From Rhodococcus rhodnii (GTDB lineage Bacteria > Actinomycetota > Actinomycetes > Mycobacteriales > Pseudonocardiaceae), in assembly GCA_000720375.1 (NCBI GenBank), contig JOAA01000020.1, positions 375,526 through 439,525 on the forward strand: DNA of 64,000 bases, given 5' to 3'. The notes under the pieces are model-generated. The model ran no database searches and was not told where the DNA came from. It was given only the letters and a program-made list of their open reading frames with translations. Below, one piece after another: positions 11,632 through 20,150 of the stretch. A program made the translations under genes and the position numbers. How positions within the stretch are numbered: position 1 is the stretch's first letter; each line of letters starts with the position of its first letter.

Positions 11632-11661
11632 CTGAGCGGCGGACCGAAGTCCGCCGCTCAG
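11632..11661. terminator. Hairpin, 12-bp perfect arms and 6-nt loop
   Basis: The arms CTGAGCGGCGGA (11632-11643) and its complement (11650-11661) flank CCGAAG. The hairpin is 28 bp beyond the end of the minus-strand permease gene and is well placed to terminate it. Confidence 0.7.
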
Positions 11662-11688
11662 GGTGATCCGTGGCTGTGTATGGGGGGA

Positions 11689-13242
11689 TTACACGCCTTG
11701 ACGGACCACGCCAAAAAGCTCCACTGCGCCCTCTTCGAGTTTCTGGCACGCGATGCGGCCGCACAGCCAAGCCATCACCGCACCCGTGAGCACGCCGACG
11801 GGTACCGCGAGCCAGCTGAGCACCATGTTTCCGGTGACAGCGCCCTGGATCAGCAAGGCCAGAGCCGGACCGACCATCGCGATCAGCAGCGGGATGATGC
11901 TCAGCTGCATGTAGTGCGGGTTCGTCCCGGACGTGAACGGGTTGTTGTCGGAGTTCTTGGGCACCGGGTAGGCCGCGATCACCGACAGCAGCACCACCGC
12001 ACCAGAGCAACCACCCACCAGCGCGGGCAGCAGTGCCAGCACCCATGGCCAAGCCCAAGCCAGCCCGCTGATCGCCGTCAGCACCAACGTGAGCGCGACG
12101 CAGAAGGGCGCGACCACCAGCGTCCACGCGAGCTGCCTGCCGCGAACGTCGGCGCGGGTCGAGTTCGGTGCGAGCATCGTGTGCCACATCCCGCTACCGT
12201 CCAAACCGTACAGATTCGACGTCTCGGCGCACGCCAAAGCAAGCACGAACATCCCACCGAACGGCAGCAGCTGCTCGATACCGCTCAACGCGGGCACAAC
12301 CGCGCCCGGCAGGGCAGCCAACGAAGTAACCAGGACCGCCCGCCGCCGGGCATCCCGGCTCCACGTCAGGATTTCCTTGTACGCCACCGCACCGAGCGGG
12401 TTCTTGGGCAGCAACCGTGTCAGCACACCGGACCTGGTGCGCTGGTAACGCCCACTGGCCGACCGGGTCGTCGTCCGGCGCTCAATCAGCGGCGCCCAAG
12501 CAAGCAGCAGGCCTGCCACCAACGCCGCCAGCCCCAGCAAAGCACCGACAGCAACCAGCCAGTCCGAGCGCCCCGCCGCCTCGACCGCCGAGGTCGCCCA
12601 ACCCGACGGCAGGACGTGCAGCACCGTGGAGAACACCGGTGCCTCGCCCCGGATCACCGACGGACCCAGCGACTGGATGGGATACCGAAGCAGGAACCCG
12701 CACACACAAATGAACGCGACCAGCAACAGCGCGATGTCACGCCCGCGCCGTGACCGCAGAGCGGCCCCGAGGCCAGCGATCACAACCCGCGCAAGCAACA
12801 CGAGGAACACCGTCTGCAGCACGAGAGCGGGCACCGCGACCACGACCGCGGCTGTGCCCAGCCCGCTGCCCAGGACCACCAACGCGATCCCGGCGACCAA
12901 CGTGACCACGAAACCTGGCCCGATGAACGCGATTCCCAGCAGCCCGACCGCCAGCTGACGCGAAGTGATCGGCAACAGCGAGAAGTGCTCCGGCCGCAGC
13001 GTCTCGTCCCCGCCGCCTGCCAGCATCGGTACCACGATCCAGCAGATGAACCACGCGAGGAACGCCAGCGCGACCATGTCCGCGGTGATCGCGTCGGTGC
13101 GGAAGTCGCCAGCCGCGAGACCGATCGTCAGCCCAGCCGCGAGCAGCCCCATCAGGAACTTGCCCACGCTGGTGATCACCTGCTCCCGGCGCAGCGAGTG
13201 CCGCGCCACGCTCAGCCGCATCCGGATCAGGACGCCAACCAT
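11689..13242 (-). CDS. ABC transporter permease
   Basis: This 517-aa integral membrane protein has about 10-12 hydrophobic helices. Examples are the stretches beginning FLMGLLAAG, ALAFLAWFICW and LLGIAFIGPGFVV. Between helices is the soluble loop GGGDETLRPEHFSLLPITSRQLAVG, characteristic of large ABC-2-like exporter permeases. ATG 13242 lies 16 bp inside the end of the ATPase gene, so the two are translationally coupled. An upstream extension in the same frame overlaps the ATPase and is not coding. Together the pair forms an exporter. Its substrate is unknown; self-resistance or export of the cluster product is possible from position alone, but the promoter lacks the TAGGGG motif of the biosynthetic units. 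Confidence 0.88.
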   Translation of the reverse strand: MVGVLIRMRLSVARHSLRREQVITSVGKFLMGLLAAGLTIGLAAGDFRTDAITADMVALAFLAWFICWIVVPMLAGGGDETLRPEHFSLLPITSRQLAVGLLGIAFIGPGFVVTLVAGIALVVLGSGLGTAAVVVAVPALVLQTVFLVLLARVVIAGLGAALRSRRGRDIALLLVAFICVCGFLLRYPIQSLGPSVIRGEAPVFSTVLHVLPSGWATSAVEAAGRSDWLVAVGALLGLAALVAGLLLAWAPLIERRTTTRSASGRYQRTRSGVLTRLLPKNPLGAVAYKEILTWSRDARRRAVLVTSLAALPGAVVPALSGIEQLLPFGGMFVLALACAETSNLYGLDGSGMWHTMLAPNSTRADVRGRQLAWTLVVAPFCVALTLVLTAISGLAWAWPWVLALLPALVGGCSGAVVLLSVIAAYPVPKNSDNNPFTSGTNPHYMQLSIIPLLIAMVGPALALLIQGAVTGNMVLSWLAVPVGVLTGAVMAWLCGRIACQKLEEGAVELFGVVRQGV

Positions 13243-14018
13243 TCCAGCCCCTCGACACCCTCGTTGCGGCCGCCCACCAGCGCCACAAAAGCCTGCTCCA
13301 GCCCCTGTTCGCCGCCCCTGACCTGGTCGACGGGGCCCGCCGCGACGATCTTGCCGTCGGACATCACGCCGACGTGGTCGCACATCAGCTCCACCAGTGC
13401 CATCACGTGGCTGGACAGCACGACCGCGCCGCCCGCGGCGACGAACCGGTTGAGGATGGTGCGGATGGTGGCCGCGGACACCGGGTCGACGGCCTCGAAC
13501 GGCTCGTCGAGGATCAGCAGTTTCGGGGCGTGCAGCAGGGCGTTGGCCAGGCCGATCTTCTTGCGCATGCCCGCGGAGTAGTCGATGATCAACGTCCGCT
13601 CGGCCTCGTGCAGGCCCATCACGTACAGCAGCTCGTCCGCGCGGCTCTCGGCGACCTTCCGGTCGATGCCACGGATCAGTCCACTGTAGACGATGAGCTC
13701 CCGGCCGGTCAGTCGCTCGGGGACGGACAGGCCGTCGGGCAGCACGCCGATGAGCGCCTTCGCCTTGGCGGGCTCGCGCCACACGTCCACGCCGAAGATC
13801 CGCACCGAACCCGCGTCCGGCCGCAACAGGCCGACGGCCATGGACAGCGTGGTGGTCTTGCCCGCGCCGTTCGGGCCGACCAGGCCGAAGAACGAGCCGC
13901 GGCCCACGGTGAGGTCGACCGAGTCCACCGCGACTTTCGTACCGAAGGCCTTGCGCAGGCCGGAGATCACCAGCGGGCCGGCACCGTCGCCGACGGCCGG
14001 GCTCTGTTCGTCAGACAC
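13227..14018 (-). CDS. ABC transporter ATP-binding protein
   Basis: This 263-aa nucleotide-binding subunit has Walker A GPNGAGKTT (about residue 50), a degenerate signature YSAGMRKK in place of LSGGQ, Walker B LLILDEP followed by F-E, and the switch His in LSSHVM. It is typical of drug or lipid exporters of the CcmA/DrrA-like group. The next gene is the permease, overlapping by 16 bp. The start ATG 14018 gives the usual family length. A role in export of the pathway product is inferred, not shown. Confidence 0.92.
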   Translation of the reverse strand: MSDEQSPAVGDGAGPLVISGLRKAFGTKVAVDSVDLTVGRGSFFGLVGPNGAGKTTTLSMAVGLLRPDAGSVRIFGVDVWREPAKAKALIGVLPDGLSVPERLTGRELIVYSGLIRGIDRKVAESRADELLYVMGLHEAERTLIIDYSAGMRKKIGLANALLHAPKLLILDEPFEAVDPVSAATIRTILNRFVAAGGAVVLSSHVMALVELMCDHVGVMSDGKIVAAGPVDQVRGGEQGLEQAFVALVGGRNEGVEGLEWLAS

Positions 14019-14203
14019 GATATAGATTCGACCACATCACGCGCCCGCGCACGCTCGTCAATCGGTACCAACGTCCGCCGGGGCCTCCTCCGATGTGATG
14101 AGCCGGAAATCGGCCCGACTGCCGATGCCTCTCGGCGAGGATTTCAATACGCTCGGTGAGGTAGGAATGGCGGATTCTGCGTTTTCAATCCACGGGGGTC
14201 GCG

Positions 14204-14581
14204 ATGACCGCGCGAGCGGCTAAGAAATTGTCTTTACTGCTGGTGCCAGTGCTCGTCCTGGCTGGCGGGTGCCGACTTTCCGAGGAGGCCGGAAAAGCCA
14301 AGGACAAGGCCAAGGTGTGCATCGAGGCACTGAACCTGTCGTCGATGGTTCCGGACTACAAGAACCGGGAGAACCAGACGGGCGAGCTGGAGCGCCGCGC
14401 CAAGGAGCTGCGCAATCTCGCCGATTCGGCGGCCGACCGGGACGTCGCGGGCGCCGTCGGCGGCCTCGCTGACCAGTACGCACGCGCCCAGCAGCGCAAG
14501 GCCGACACGGTGGAAGCGTTCGGCGGCTGGGTCCGTGACACGGTGAAGAACATCGACAAACTCCGCGAGGTGTGTACTTGA
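14204..14581 (+). CDS. Putative lipoprotein of unknown function
   Basis: This 125-aa protein has a lipoprotein signal: a basic N-terminus, a hydrophobic core and the lipobox LAGGC with Cys at about residue 23. The mature part is Lys/Glu/Ala-rich and probably helical, with two further cysteines. I do not recognise a domain. Its stop codon overlaps the start of the DUF418-type membrane protein (TGATG), so the two are probably coexpressed at the cell surface. Confidence 0.75.
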   Translation: MTARAAKKLSLLLVPVLVLAGGCRLSEEAGKAKDKAKVCIEALNLSSMVPDYKNRENQTGELERRAKELRNLADSAADRDVAGAVGGLADQYARAQQRKADTVEAFGGWVRDTVKNIDKLREVCT

Positions 14582-15765
14582 TGAGTGGCAGTGGCGCCGC
14601 GAGATCCGGGGATCGGCTGATCCACATCGACGCATTGCGAGGATTCGCACTGCTCGGGATTCTCGCGGTGAACATGGCGCTGTTCTCATCCGGCTATGCC
14701 TTTACCGGTATCGCCGATCCCACATTCTCCTCGTTCACCGACAACGCCGTCGAGTGGGCGATCTACCTGCTCTTCACAATGAAGTTCTACCTGCTGTTCT
14801 CGTTCCTCTTCGGGTACAGCTTCACGCTCCAGCTGGATTCCGCGCAGCGCAACGGCCGTCCCTTCAAACCGGCCTTCCTCAGGCGGCTGGCCGCGCTGTT
14901 CGTGCTCGGCGTCGCACACGCGGTCCTGCTCTTTCCCGGCGACATCCTCTCGACCTACGCCATCCTCGGGCTCATCCTGCTCGCCGTGCGCAACATCCGG
15001 CCGCGGACCGCGATCGTGCTCGCCGGCATGCTGACCGTCGGCACCACGGCCATCGTGGTCCTGGTTGGACTGTCCGGTGCGGTCACGGCCGATCCAGCGG
15101 CCGCGCTGGTGGAGGGCCAGCGCGCCACCGAGGCGTTGCGGGGTGCGCCCAGCGAGGTGATCGCCGAGCATGTCCGTACCTTGCCGTGGATCCTGGGCAC
15201 GCTCGCCGTGCAGGGACCGCTCGCCTTCACGTCGTTCCTCATCGGACTGGCGGTCGGCAAGATCAGGGCATTGGGCGACCTCGGCAGGCACGAACGCGTG
15301 CTACGCATGCTGCAATGGGTGGGGCTGCCCGTCGGGCTGTCGGGCTCCCTGGTCTTCGCCAGCTTCGGCGGCACGCACGACACGCTGGCCACAGCCGTCG
15401 GCTACGCCACCGCGCCCCTGCTCACGGCTGCGTATGTGGCCACGATGCTGCGTGTGTTCTCCTCGCCGCGGGCGTGGGTGCTCACCGAGTTCCTGGCAGC
15501 GGGCGGGCGGCTCGCGTTGACCAACTACCTGCTGCAGTCGCTGGTCTGTGCCCTGATCTTCACCGGTCTCGGCGCGGGCGTGATCGGGCAGATGCGCCCC
15601 GGCGTGGTGCTGTTGATGACCTTCGCGGTCTTCTTCGCCCAGATCATCCTGAGTTACATATGGCTGCGGCTGTTCCGTTACGGCCCAGTGGAATGGCTAC
15701 TGCGTGCGGTCACGTACGCGACTTGGCGGCCCCGGTCGGCCCGACGGTTACCCTCGGCCGCCTGA
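14581..15765 (+). CDS. DUF418-family membrane protein
   Basis: This 394-aa polytopic membrane protein has about 8-9 helices. It opens with IHIDALRGFALLGILAVNM, the hallmark N-terminus of the DUF418/YeiB family, which is distantly related to acyltransferase-3 proteins. The C-terminal DUF418 region has the ALTNYLLQS segment near residue 315. ATG 14581 overlaps the preceding lipoprotein stop. Family function is unknown; an envelope role is likely. Membership in the biosynthetic cluster is uncertain because no TAGGGG motif precedes the unit. Confidence 0.85.
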   Translation: MSGSGAARSGDRLIHIDALRGFALLGILAVNMALFSSGYAFTGIADPTFSSFTDNAVEWAIYLLFTMKFYLLFSFLFGYSFTLQLDSAQRNGRPFKPAFLRRLAALFVLGVAHAVLLFPGDILSTYAILGLILLAVRNIRPRTAIVLAGMLTVGTTAIVVLVGLSGAVTADPAAALVEGQRATEALRGAPSEVIAEHVRTLPWILGTLAVQGPLAFTSFLIGLAVGKIRALGDLGRHERVLRMLQWVGLPVGLSGSLVFASFGGTHDTLATAVGYATAPLLTAAYVATMLRVFSSPRAWVLTEFLAAGGRLALTNYLLQSLVCALIFTGLGAGVIGQMRPGVVLLMTFAVFFAQIILSYIWLRLFRYGPVEWLLRAVTYATWRPRSARRLPSAA

Positions 15766-15774
15766 GAAACGGGA

Positions 15775-15805
15775 CGGCGGTGCCCAGGCTCACTGGGCAC
15801 CGCCG
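15775..15805. terminator. Bidirectional hairpin between convergent genes
   Basis: 13-bp perfect arms (15775-15787 and 15793-15805) flank the loop GCTCA. It lies between the DUF418 gene and the convergent acylase gene, whose ends are only 56 bp apart, so it can serve both. Confidence 0.8.
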
Positions 15806-15821
15806 GTCGGAAAAACACTTG

Positions 15822-18155
15822 TCAGCGTCGGGGAACCAGCACGAATTCCTGGACAGCGTTCCGCTCGACCGCGTCCCGGCTGTACACCAGCGGTACGTAC
15901 TTGCCGGTGCGCCACTGTTCGGTCAACGCCTTGTAGCCCGGGGAATTCGGGTCACCGGTCTGGCCGGGCGCGTTGATCACCTGGGAGGCGTCCCAGTTGC
16001 CGACGTCGAGCACCATCCGGAAGGACGGGCCCGACAGACGCTGGTAGTCCACCGGGTTGTAGGCAGAGGAGTTGACGGTGTGCCACGAACCGCCGGTAGG
16101 CACCGGGCCCCCGTTCCACCTGGCCGCGGTCGCCGCGTCAGTCCTGGAGGCAAGCGGATGCGGGAACGGCGTCTTCAGCAGGTCGCCCCACTTCCACTTC
16201 GAGGAGTCGGCCCCAGCGCGGTTCTTGGCGTCGTCGATCGCCGACTTCAACGTGCTCAACAGCAACGCGTCACGACGAGCGGCACCACCCGTGCCGAAGT
16301 ACTTGTCCGGATTCTGCATGGCATCGACCAGAACGGTGTGGTCAGGCAGGAAGATCGTGGCTGCCGTGTTCGGCGGCAGCACCGAGAACAAGAAATTCGG
16401 CCCGAGATGCCACATGAACCAGATCTCGAACAGCAGCGCGGCGGCACTGTCCGTGGCCAGGACTCCGTTCCACGGCTTGAGCAGCGCCAACGCCTCGGCG
16501 GTCGCCGGATCGGTGCTGCTCAGCGACTGAAGCACCGAGACAAGCGCCCGTCCCTGCATCGAAAGGACGTCGTTCTGCACCACCCCCGACTCGGCGATCG
16601 AACTCTTCGGCTTCCCGCCGAAGACCTCGACGATACGGTCGTACCTGGCCCGGTTGCTCCACTCGTAGCCGATGCCCGGCGCGGTGCCGTTGTACTCGTT
16701 CGCCGTGACGATCAGCCCGTTCGCGGGATTGTGCACGCGGGGCATCGTCGAGGACGGGACGAAGCCGTTCCATTCGTACCTGCCGTCCCCAGGAACCGGC
16801 AGCAGGCCGTCGTATCCGGTACGCACCGGGGCGAGTCCGCCGACCGCCAGCCCGGTCTCCCCCGCCGAGTTCGCGTAGACGTGGTTCAGCCCGGGTGCGC
16901 CCCAGGTGTCCACCGACTGCCGGAACTCGCCGAAGTTCTTGGCCCGCATGTGCTTCAGGCTGCCGTAGTACGGCGACATGCCTGGCTGCAGCCACGCCGC
17001 ACGGACCGCGTAGGCACGGTTGGCCGCCGTGTCCACTTTGATCACCGGACCGTGCCGGGTGAACTGCAGCTGCACCGCCCGGGTGCCACCACCCGCCACC
17101 GGGACCTGCTCGGTCACCGTCGTCAGGTTCTCCCAGCCGCTGCCGTACTTGTACCGGCCCGGGTTTGCCGGATCGAGTTCGTAGACGTAAAGATCTTCCT
17201 GGTCCATCGCCGAGACGGTCAGCCCGAACGCCGAAACCTCGTTGTGCCCGATGGCGATTCCAGGCGCGAACGGCTCGCCTGCGCCGATGACGTCCACACC
17301 TGGCGCGTTCAGGTGGGCCATGTAACGCAGGGAAGGCGCGGTCAGTGCCCGGTGTGGGTCGTTGGCCAGGATCGGACGGCCGGTGGTGGTCCGGTTCTTG
17401 CCGAGCACCCAGGCATTGCTGCCTTCTTGCTTGCCCATCGAGGACTCGGCAGGCGCGGTGAGACCGCCCGTCGCCAGGCTGAAGGTCGCCAGCACGTCAG
17501 CGGGCAACGAGCAGGGGTCCAGTCCGGCCGGGACCGAGGGCTTGTGCGCGGGCTCGAGGTCGACCCGGAACCGGTCGGCGTCGACCCCGCCGACACAGGC
17601 GATCTTGGCCCTGGCCACCTCGCTGGTCAGGTTCTGGCTCAGCCCGTGCGCGCGGATGCGCACCACGTCTTCCGGCGTCCACTTGGCGGGCTGGTAGGAG
17701 AACTTCTTGAACTCCTCAGGCAGGGCCGCCGGGTTGGCCGTCAGGAAGTCCACATAGGAGTTGACGCCCTCGGCGAACCTGGTCGCCGCGAGTTTGCCCT
17801 CCGGCCCGTAGGAGTTCCACTCCTTGGTCATGTCCCCGCGGTACAGCATCAGCCGGGCTGCCCGGTCCTGCTCGACGAACGACTCACCGAACACTTCGGA
17901 CAGCTGGCCCAGTCCCTTGCGGCGCCACAGATCGATCTGGAAGATCCGGTCGCGCGCGGCATTGAAGCCCTGTGCGAAGAACAGATCCGAGGTGCTGCTC
18001 GCGTAGATGTGCGGCACGCCCCATTTGTCGACCACTATCCGTACGGGCAGTTTCAGCCCGTCCACAGCCTGAGTGCCCACCGCGCCCGCGGCTGGGGGCA
18101 CCGATAACAGGCTGAGGACGATAAGCACTGTCAATAGTCGTAATCGCCGTCGCAT
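15822..18155 (-). CDS. Secreted penicillin-acylase-family N-terminal nucleophile hydrolase
   Basis: This 777-aa precursor has a Sec signal peptide (MRRRLRLLTVLIVLSLLSV, cleavage probably after AGA). Penicillin acylase family enzymes cleave themselves and use the new N-terminal Ser to hydrolyse amides. Here that Ser is about residue 246 in the GSNAWV motif, preceded by a spacer and followed by the conserved LANDPH. The alpha part carries KWGVPHIYASS. The family includes penicillin G acylase, aculeacin/echinocandin acylases, AHL acylases and PvdQ, which removes a fatty acyl chain from a siderophore precursor outside the cytoplasm. Its stop is 41 bp from the PCC-beta start region, downstream on the same strand, so cotranscription is likely. 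With two acyl-AMP ligases nearby, removal of a protecting or activating acyl group from the exported product is an attractive inference; quorum quenching is the alternative. Confidence 0.9.
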   Translation of the reverse strand: MRRRLRLLTVLIVLSLLSVPPAAGAVGTQAVDGLKLPVRIVVDKWGVPHIYASSTSDLFFAQGFNAARDRIFQIDLWRRKGLGQLSEVFGESFVEQDRAARLMLYRGDMTKEWNSYGPEGKLAATRFAEGVNSYVDFLTANPAALPEEFKKFSYQPAKWTPEDVVRIRAHGLSQNLTSEVARAKIACVGGVDADRFRVDLEPAHKPSVPAGLDPCSLPADVLATFSLATGGLTAPAESSMGKQEGSNAWVLGKNRTTTGRPILANDPHRALTAPSLRYMAHLNAPGVDVIGAGEPFAPGIAIGHNEVSAFGLTVSAMDQEDLYVYELDPANPGRYKYGSGWENLTTVTEQVPVAGGGTRAVQLQFTRHGPVIKVDTAANRAYAVRAAWLQPGMSPYYGSLKHMRAKNFGEFRQSVDTWGAPGLNHVYANSAGETGLAVGGLAPVRTGYDGLLPVPGDGRYEWNGFVPSSTMPRVHNPANGLIVTANEYNGTAPGIGYEWSNRARYDRIVEVFGGKPKSSIAESGVVQNDVLSMQGRALVSVLQSLSSTDPATAEALALLKPWNGVLATDSAAALLFEIWFMWHLGPNFLFSVLPPNTAATIFLPDHTVLVDAMQNPDKYFGTGGAARRDALLLSTLKSAIDDAKNRAGADSSKWKWGDLLKTPFPHPLASRTDAATAARWNGGPVPTGGSWHTVNSSAYNPVDYQRLSGPSFRMVLDVGNWDASQVINAPGQTGDPNSPGYKALTEQWRTGKYVPLVYSRDAVERNAVQEFVLVPRR

Positions 18156-18195
18156 CGGATTCTCCTGTCGTGTTGGTTCGATCGCGTCCGGCGGT

Positions 18196-19791
18196 TCACA
18201 ACGGGATGTTGCCGTGCTTCTTGGCAGGCAGGGTTTCTTGCTTGTCGCGCAGCATTGCCAGCGCGCTCGCCACCCGCAGCCGCGTCTGCGCAGGCTGGAT
18301 CACCGCGTCGATGTATCCGCGTTCGGCCGCGAAGTAGGGGTTGCTGAAGTTCTGCTCGTACTCGGCGGTCAGCTTCTCGGTCGCCTCGGCGCGCTCGGCC
18401 TCGTCCAATCCAGCCAGCTTGCGCTTGTTCAGCACCTGCACCGCTCCGATCGCACCCATGACAGCGACTTCGGCGGTCGGCCAGGCGAAGTTGACGTCCG
18501 CGCCGAGGTGCTTGGAACCCATCACCGCGTACCCGCCGCCGTACGCCTTACGCAGCACCACCGTCACCTTGGGCACGGTCGACTCGGAGTAGGCGTACAA
18601 CATCCTGCTGCCGCGGCGCAGGATCCCCCGCCGCTCCTGATCGAGACCCGGCAGGTAGCCAGGCACGTCGACGAAGGTCACGATCGGGATGTTGAAGGCG
18701 TCGCAGAACCGCACGAACCTTGAGGCCTTCTCGGAGGCGTCGATGTCCAACGCGCCCGCAAGGAACCTCGGGTTGTTGGCCACCACGCCGACGGTGTGCC
18801 CCTGGACCCGGCCCATCCCGCACACGACGTTGCGCGCGAAGCCCGCCTGCGTCTCAAGGAACTCGCCGTCGTCGAGGACCGTGCAGATCACGTCGAAGAT
18901 GTCGTAGCTCATGTTGAGCGAGTCCGGGATCACGGTGTCCAGCGCGAGGTCGGCTTCGGTGATCTCCGGCGAGAAGTCGCTGTCGAACACGGGCGGATGG
19001 GACATGTTGTTGTCCGGCAGGTGGCCCAGCAACGTCTTGAGCCAGGACACGGCGTCTTCTTCGTCCGCGCCGACGAAGTGCACGTTGCCGGTCTCCATAC
19101 TGACCTCGGGACCACCCAGCTCCTGGAAAGTGGTGCGCTCCCCCGTCACCGCGTGCACGACTTCCGGGCCCGTGACGAACATGTACGAGATCTCGTCGGC
19201 CATCGCCACGAAGTCGCCAAGCGAGGGGACGTATGCCGCGCCGCCCGCACAGGGACCGACGATCAGCGAGAGCTGCGGGATGACGCCGGAGGCTCGGACC
19301 ACCCGGCGGGCCAGCGCGGCGTAGTAGGCGAGTGCGTCGACGCCCTCCTGGATCCGCGCACCCGCGGAGTCGTTGATGCTGATCATCGGGCAGCCGACCT
19401 TCATCGCCATGTCGATGGCCTTGAGCACCTTCTCGCCATGCGCGACGCCCATACTGCCGCCCAGCACAGTGAAGTCGTGCGCGTACAAGCACACCCGGCG
19501 GCCGTCGATCGTGGCGAAGCCTGTCACCGCACCGTCGCCGTACGGGCGGTTTTCCTCCATGCCGAAGTCATTGCAGCGATGCCGGACGAACGCGTCCAGT
19601 TCCATGAACGAGCCGGGGTCGACGAGCAGCTCGATCCGTTCCCGCGCGGTCAGTTTGCCCTTGGCGTGCTGGCGGTCCAGCGCCCGCTTCTCGGCGGTCT
19701 GCATCTCGTCCCGCCGGAGGGAAAGGTCGGCGAGGTGGTCCGCGGTGGTGGATTTGCGAACGGGGCTTTCCGACGATAGTTTCCCAGACAT
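18196..19791 (-). CDS. pccB: Propionyl/acyl-CoA carboxylase beta subunit (carboxyltransferase)
   Basis: This 531-aa biotin-dependent carboxyltransferase has the crotonase-fold family signatures: RIELLVDPGSFMELDAFVRHR near residue 55, GASVMGxAHGxK-like segments with SINDSAGARIQEGV, and FVDVPGYLPG in the C-terminal half. Length is normal. It transfers the carboxyl group from carboxybiotin to propionyl-CoA, making (S)-methylmalonyl-CoA. That is the extender called for by AT1 of the left PKS and by the AT of the TE-containing PKS. No biotin-carrier alpha subunit is in the window, so it presumably shares the chromosomal one. ATG 19791 has GAGGGAGAGG just upstream; a longer reading frame to 19869 lacks such support. 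Two TAGGGG boxes point at it. Confidence 0.93.
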   Translation of the reverse strand: MSGKLSSESPVRKSTTADHLADLSLRRDEMQTAEKRALDRQHAKGKLTARERIELLVDPGSFMELDAFVRHRCNDFGMEENRPYGDGAVTGFATIDGRRVCLYAHDFTVLGGSMGVAHGEKVLKAIDMAMKVGCPMISINDSAGARIQEGVDALAYYAALARRVVRASGVIPQLSLIVGPCAGGAAYVPSLGDFVAMADEISYMFVTGPEVVHAVTGERTTFQELGGPEVSMETGNVHFVGADEEDAVSWLKTLLGHLPDNNMSHPPVFDSDFSPEITEADLALDTVIPDSLNMSYDIFDVICTVLDDGEFLETQAGFARNVVCGMGRVQGHTVGVVANNPRFLAGALDIDASEKASRFVRFCDAFNIPIVTFVDVPGYLPGLDQERRGILRRGSRMLYAYSESTVPKVTVVLRKAYGGGYAVMGSKHLGADVNFAWPTAEVAVMGAIGAVQVLNKRKLAGLDEAERAEATEKLTAEYEQNFSNPYFAAERGYIDAVIQPAQTRLRVASALAMLRDKQETLPAKKHGNIPL

Positions 19792-19896
19792 TCGCAGCCT
19801 CTCCCTCGCATGTGGTGACCGGCATGGCTGATCAGCACGTGATTCGCCGGATATTCCCCCTGGCCGCACGCTACTGACACCTACGCGCGCGAAAAG

Positions 19897-19923
19897 CCCC
19901 TAAATACCACCAGTCAACCCCTA
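19897..19923 (-). promoter_or_regulatory. Two TAGGGG boxes 21 bp apart, facing the carboxyltransferase gene
   Basis: On the minus strand TAGGGG occurs at 19902-19897 and 19923-19918, two helical turns apart, 106-132 bp upstream of the pccB start. The whole 19792-20150 interval is non-coding and serves the divergent pccB and acyl-AMP ligase genes. I saw no box oriented toward the ligase. Confidence 0.55.
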
Positions 19924-20150
19924 CCGCACCGCCCCCGACCAGGTCGGCAGAGCCGAACTAGGGTTGCGGATCACTCGCGTCGCGGCGACGCTCCCGGTAG
20001 ACGCAAAAGTCTGCGCAGACTGATTTAACACGCCGGGCAACGGCCGGGGAATTCCACGCGACTGTGCACCCATCGCCAGTGTCGGCGGTTGCAGAAAACG
20101 GTTGTGATCTTTCCCATGCGGCCTGCCAGGACACGGAAGGCTCAGCACAC

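Noticed and set aside
13243..13782. N-terminal extension of the ABC permease
   Set aside because: The extension is Arg/Gly-rich and lies wholly within the ATPase gene; membrane helices begin only after ATG 13242.
14754..18107. 1117-codon plus-strand frame
   Set aside because: It overlaps the DUF418 gene in another frame and the acylase gene antisense. Composition is Arg/His-rich shadow sequence.
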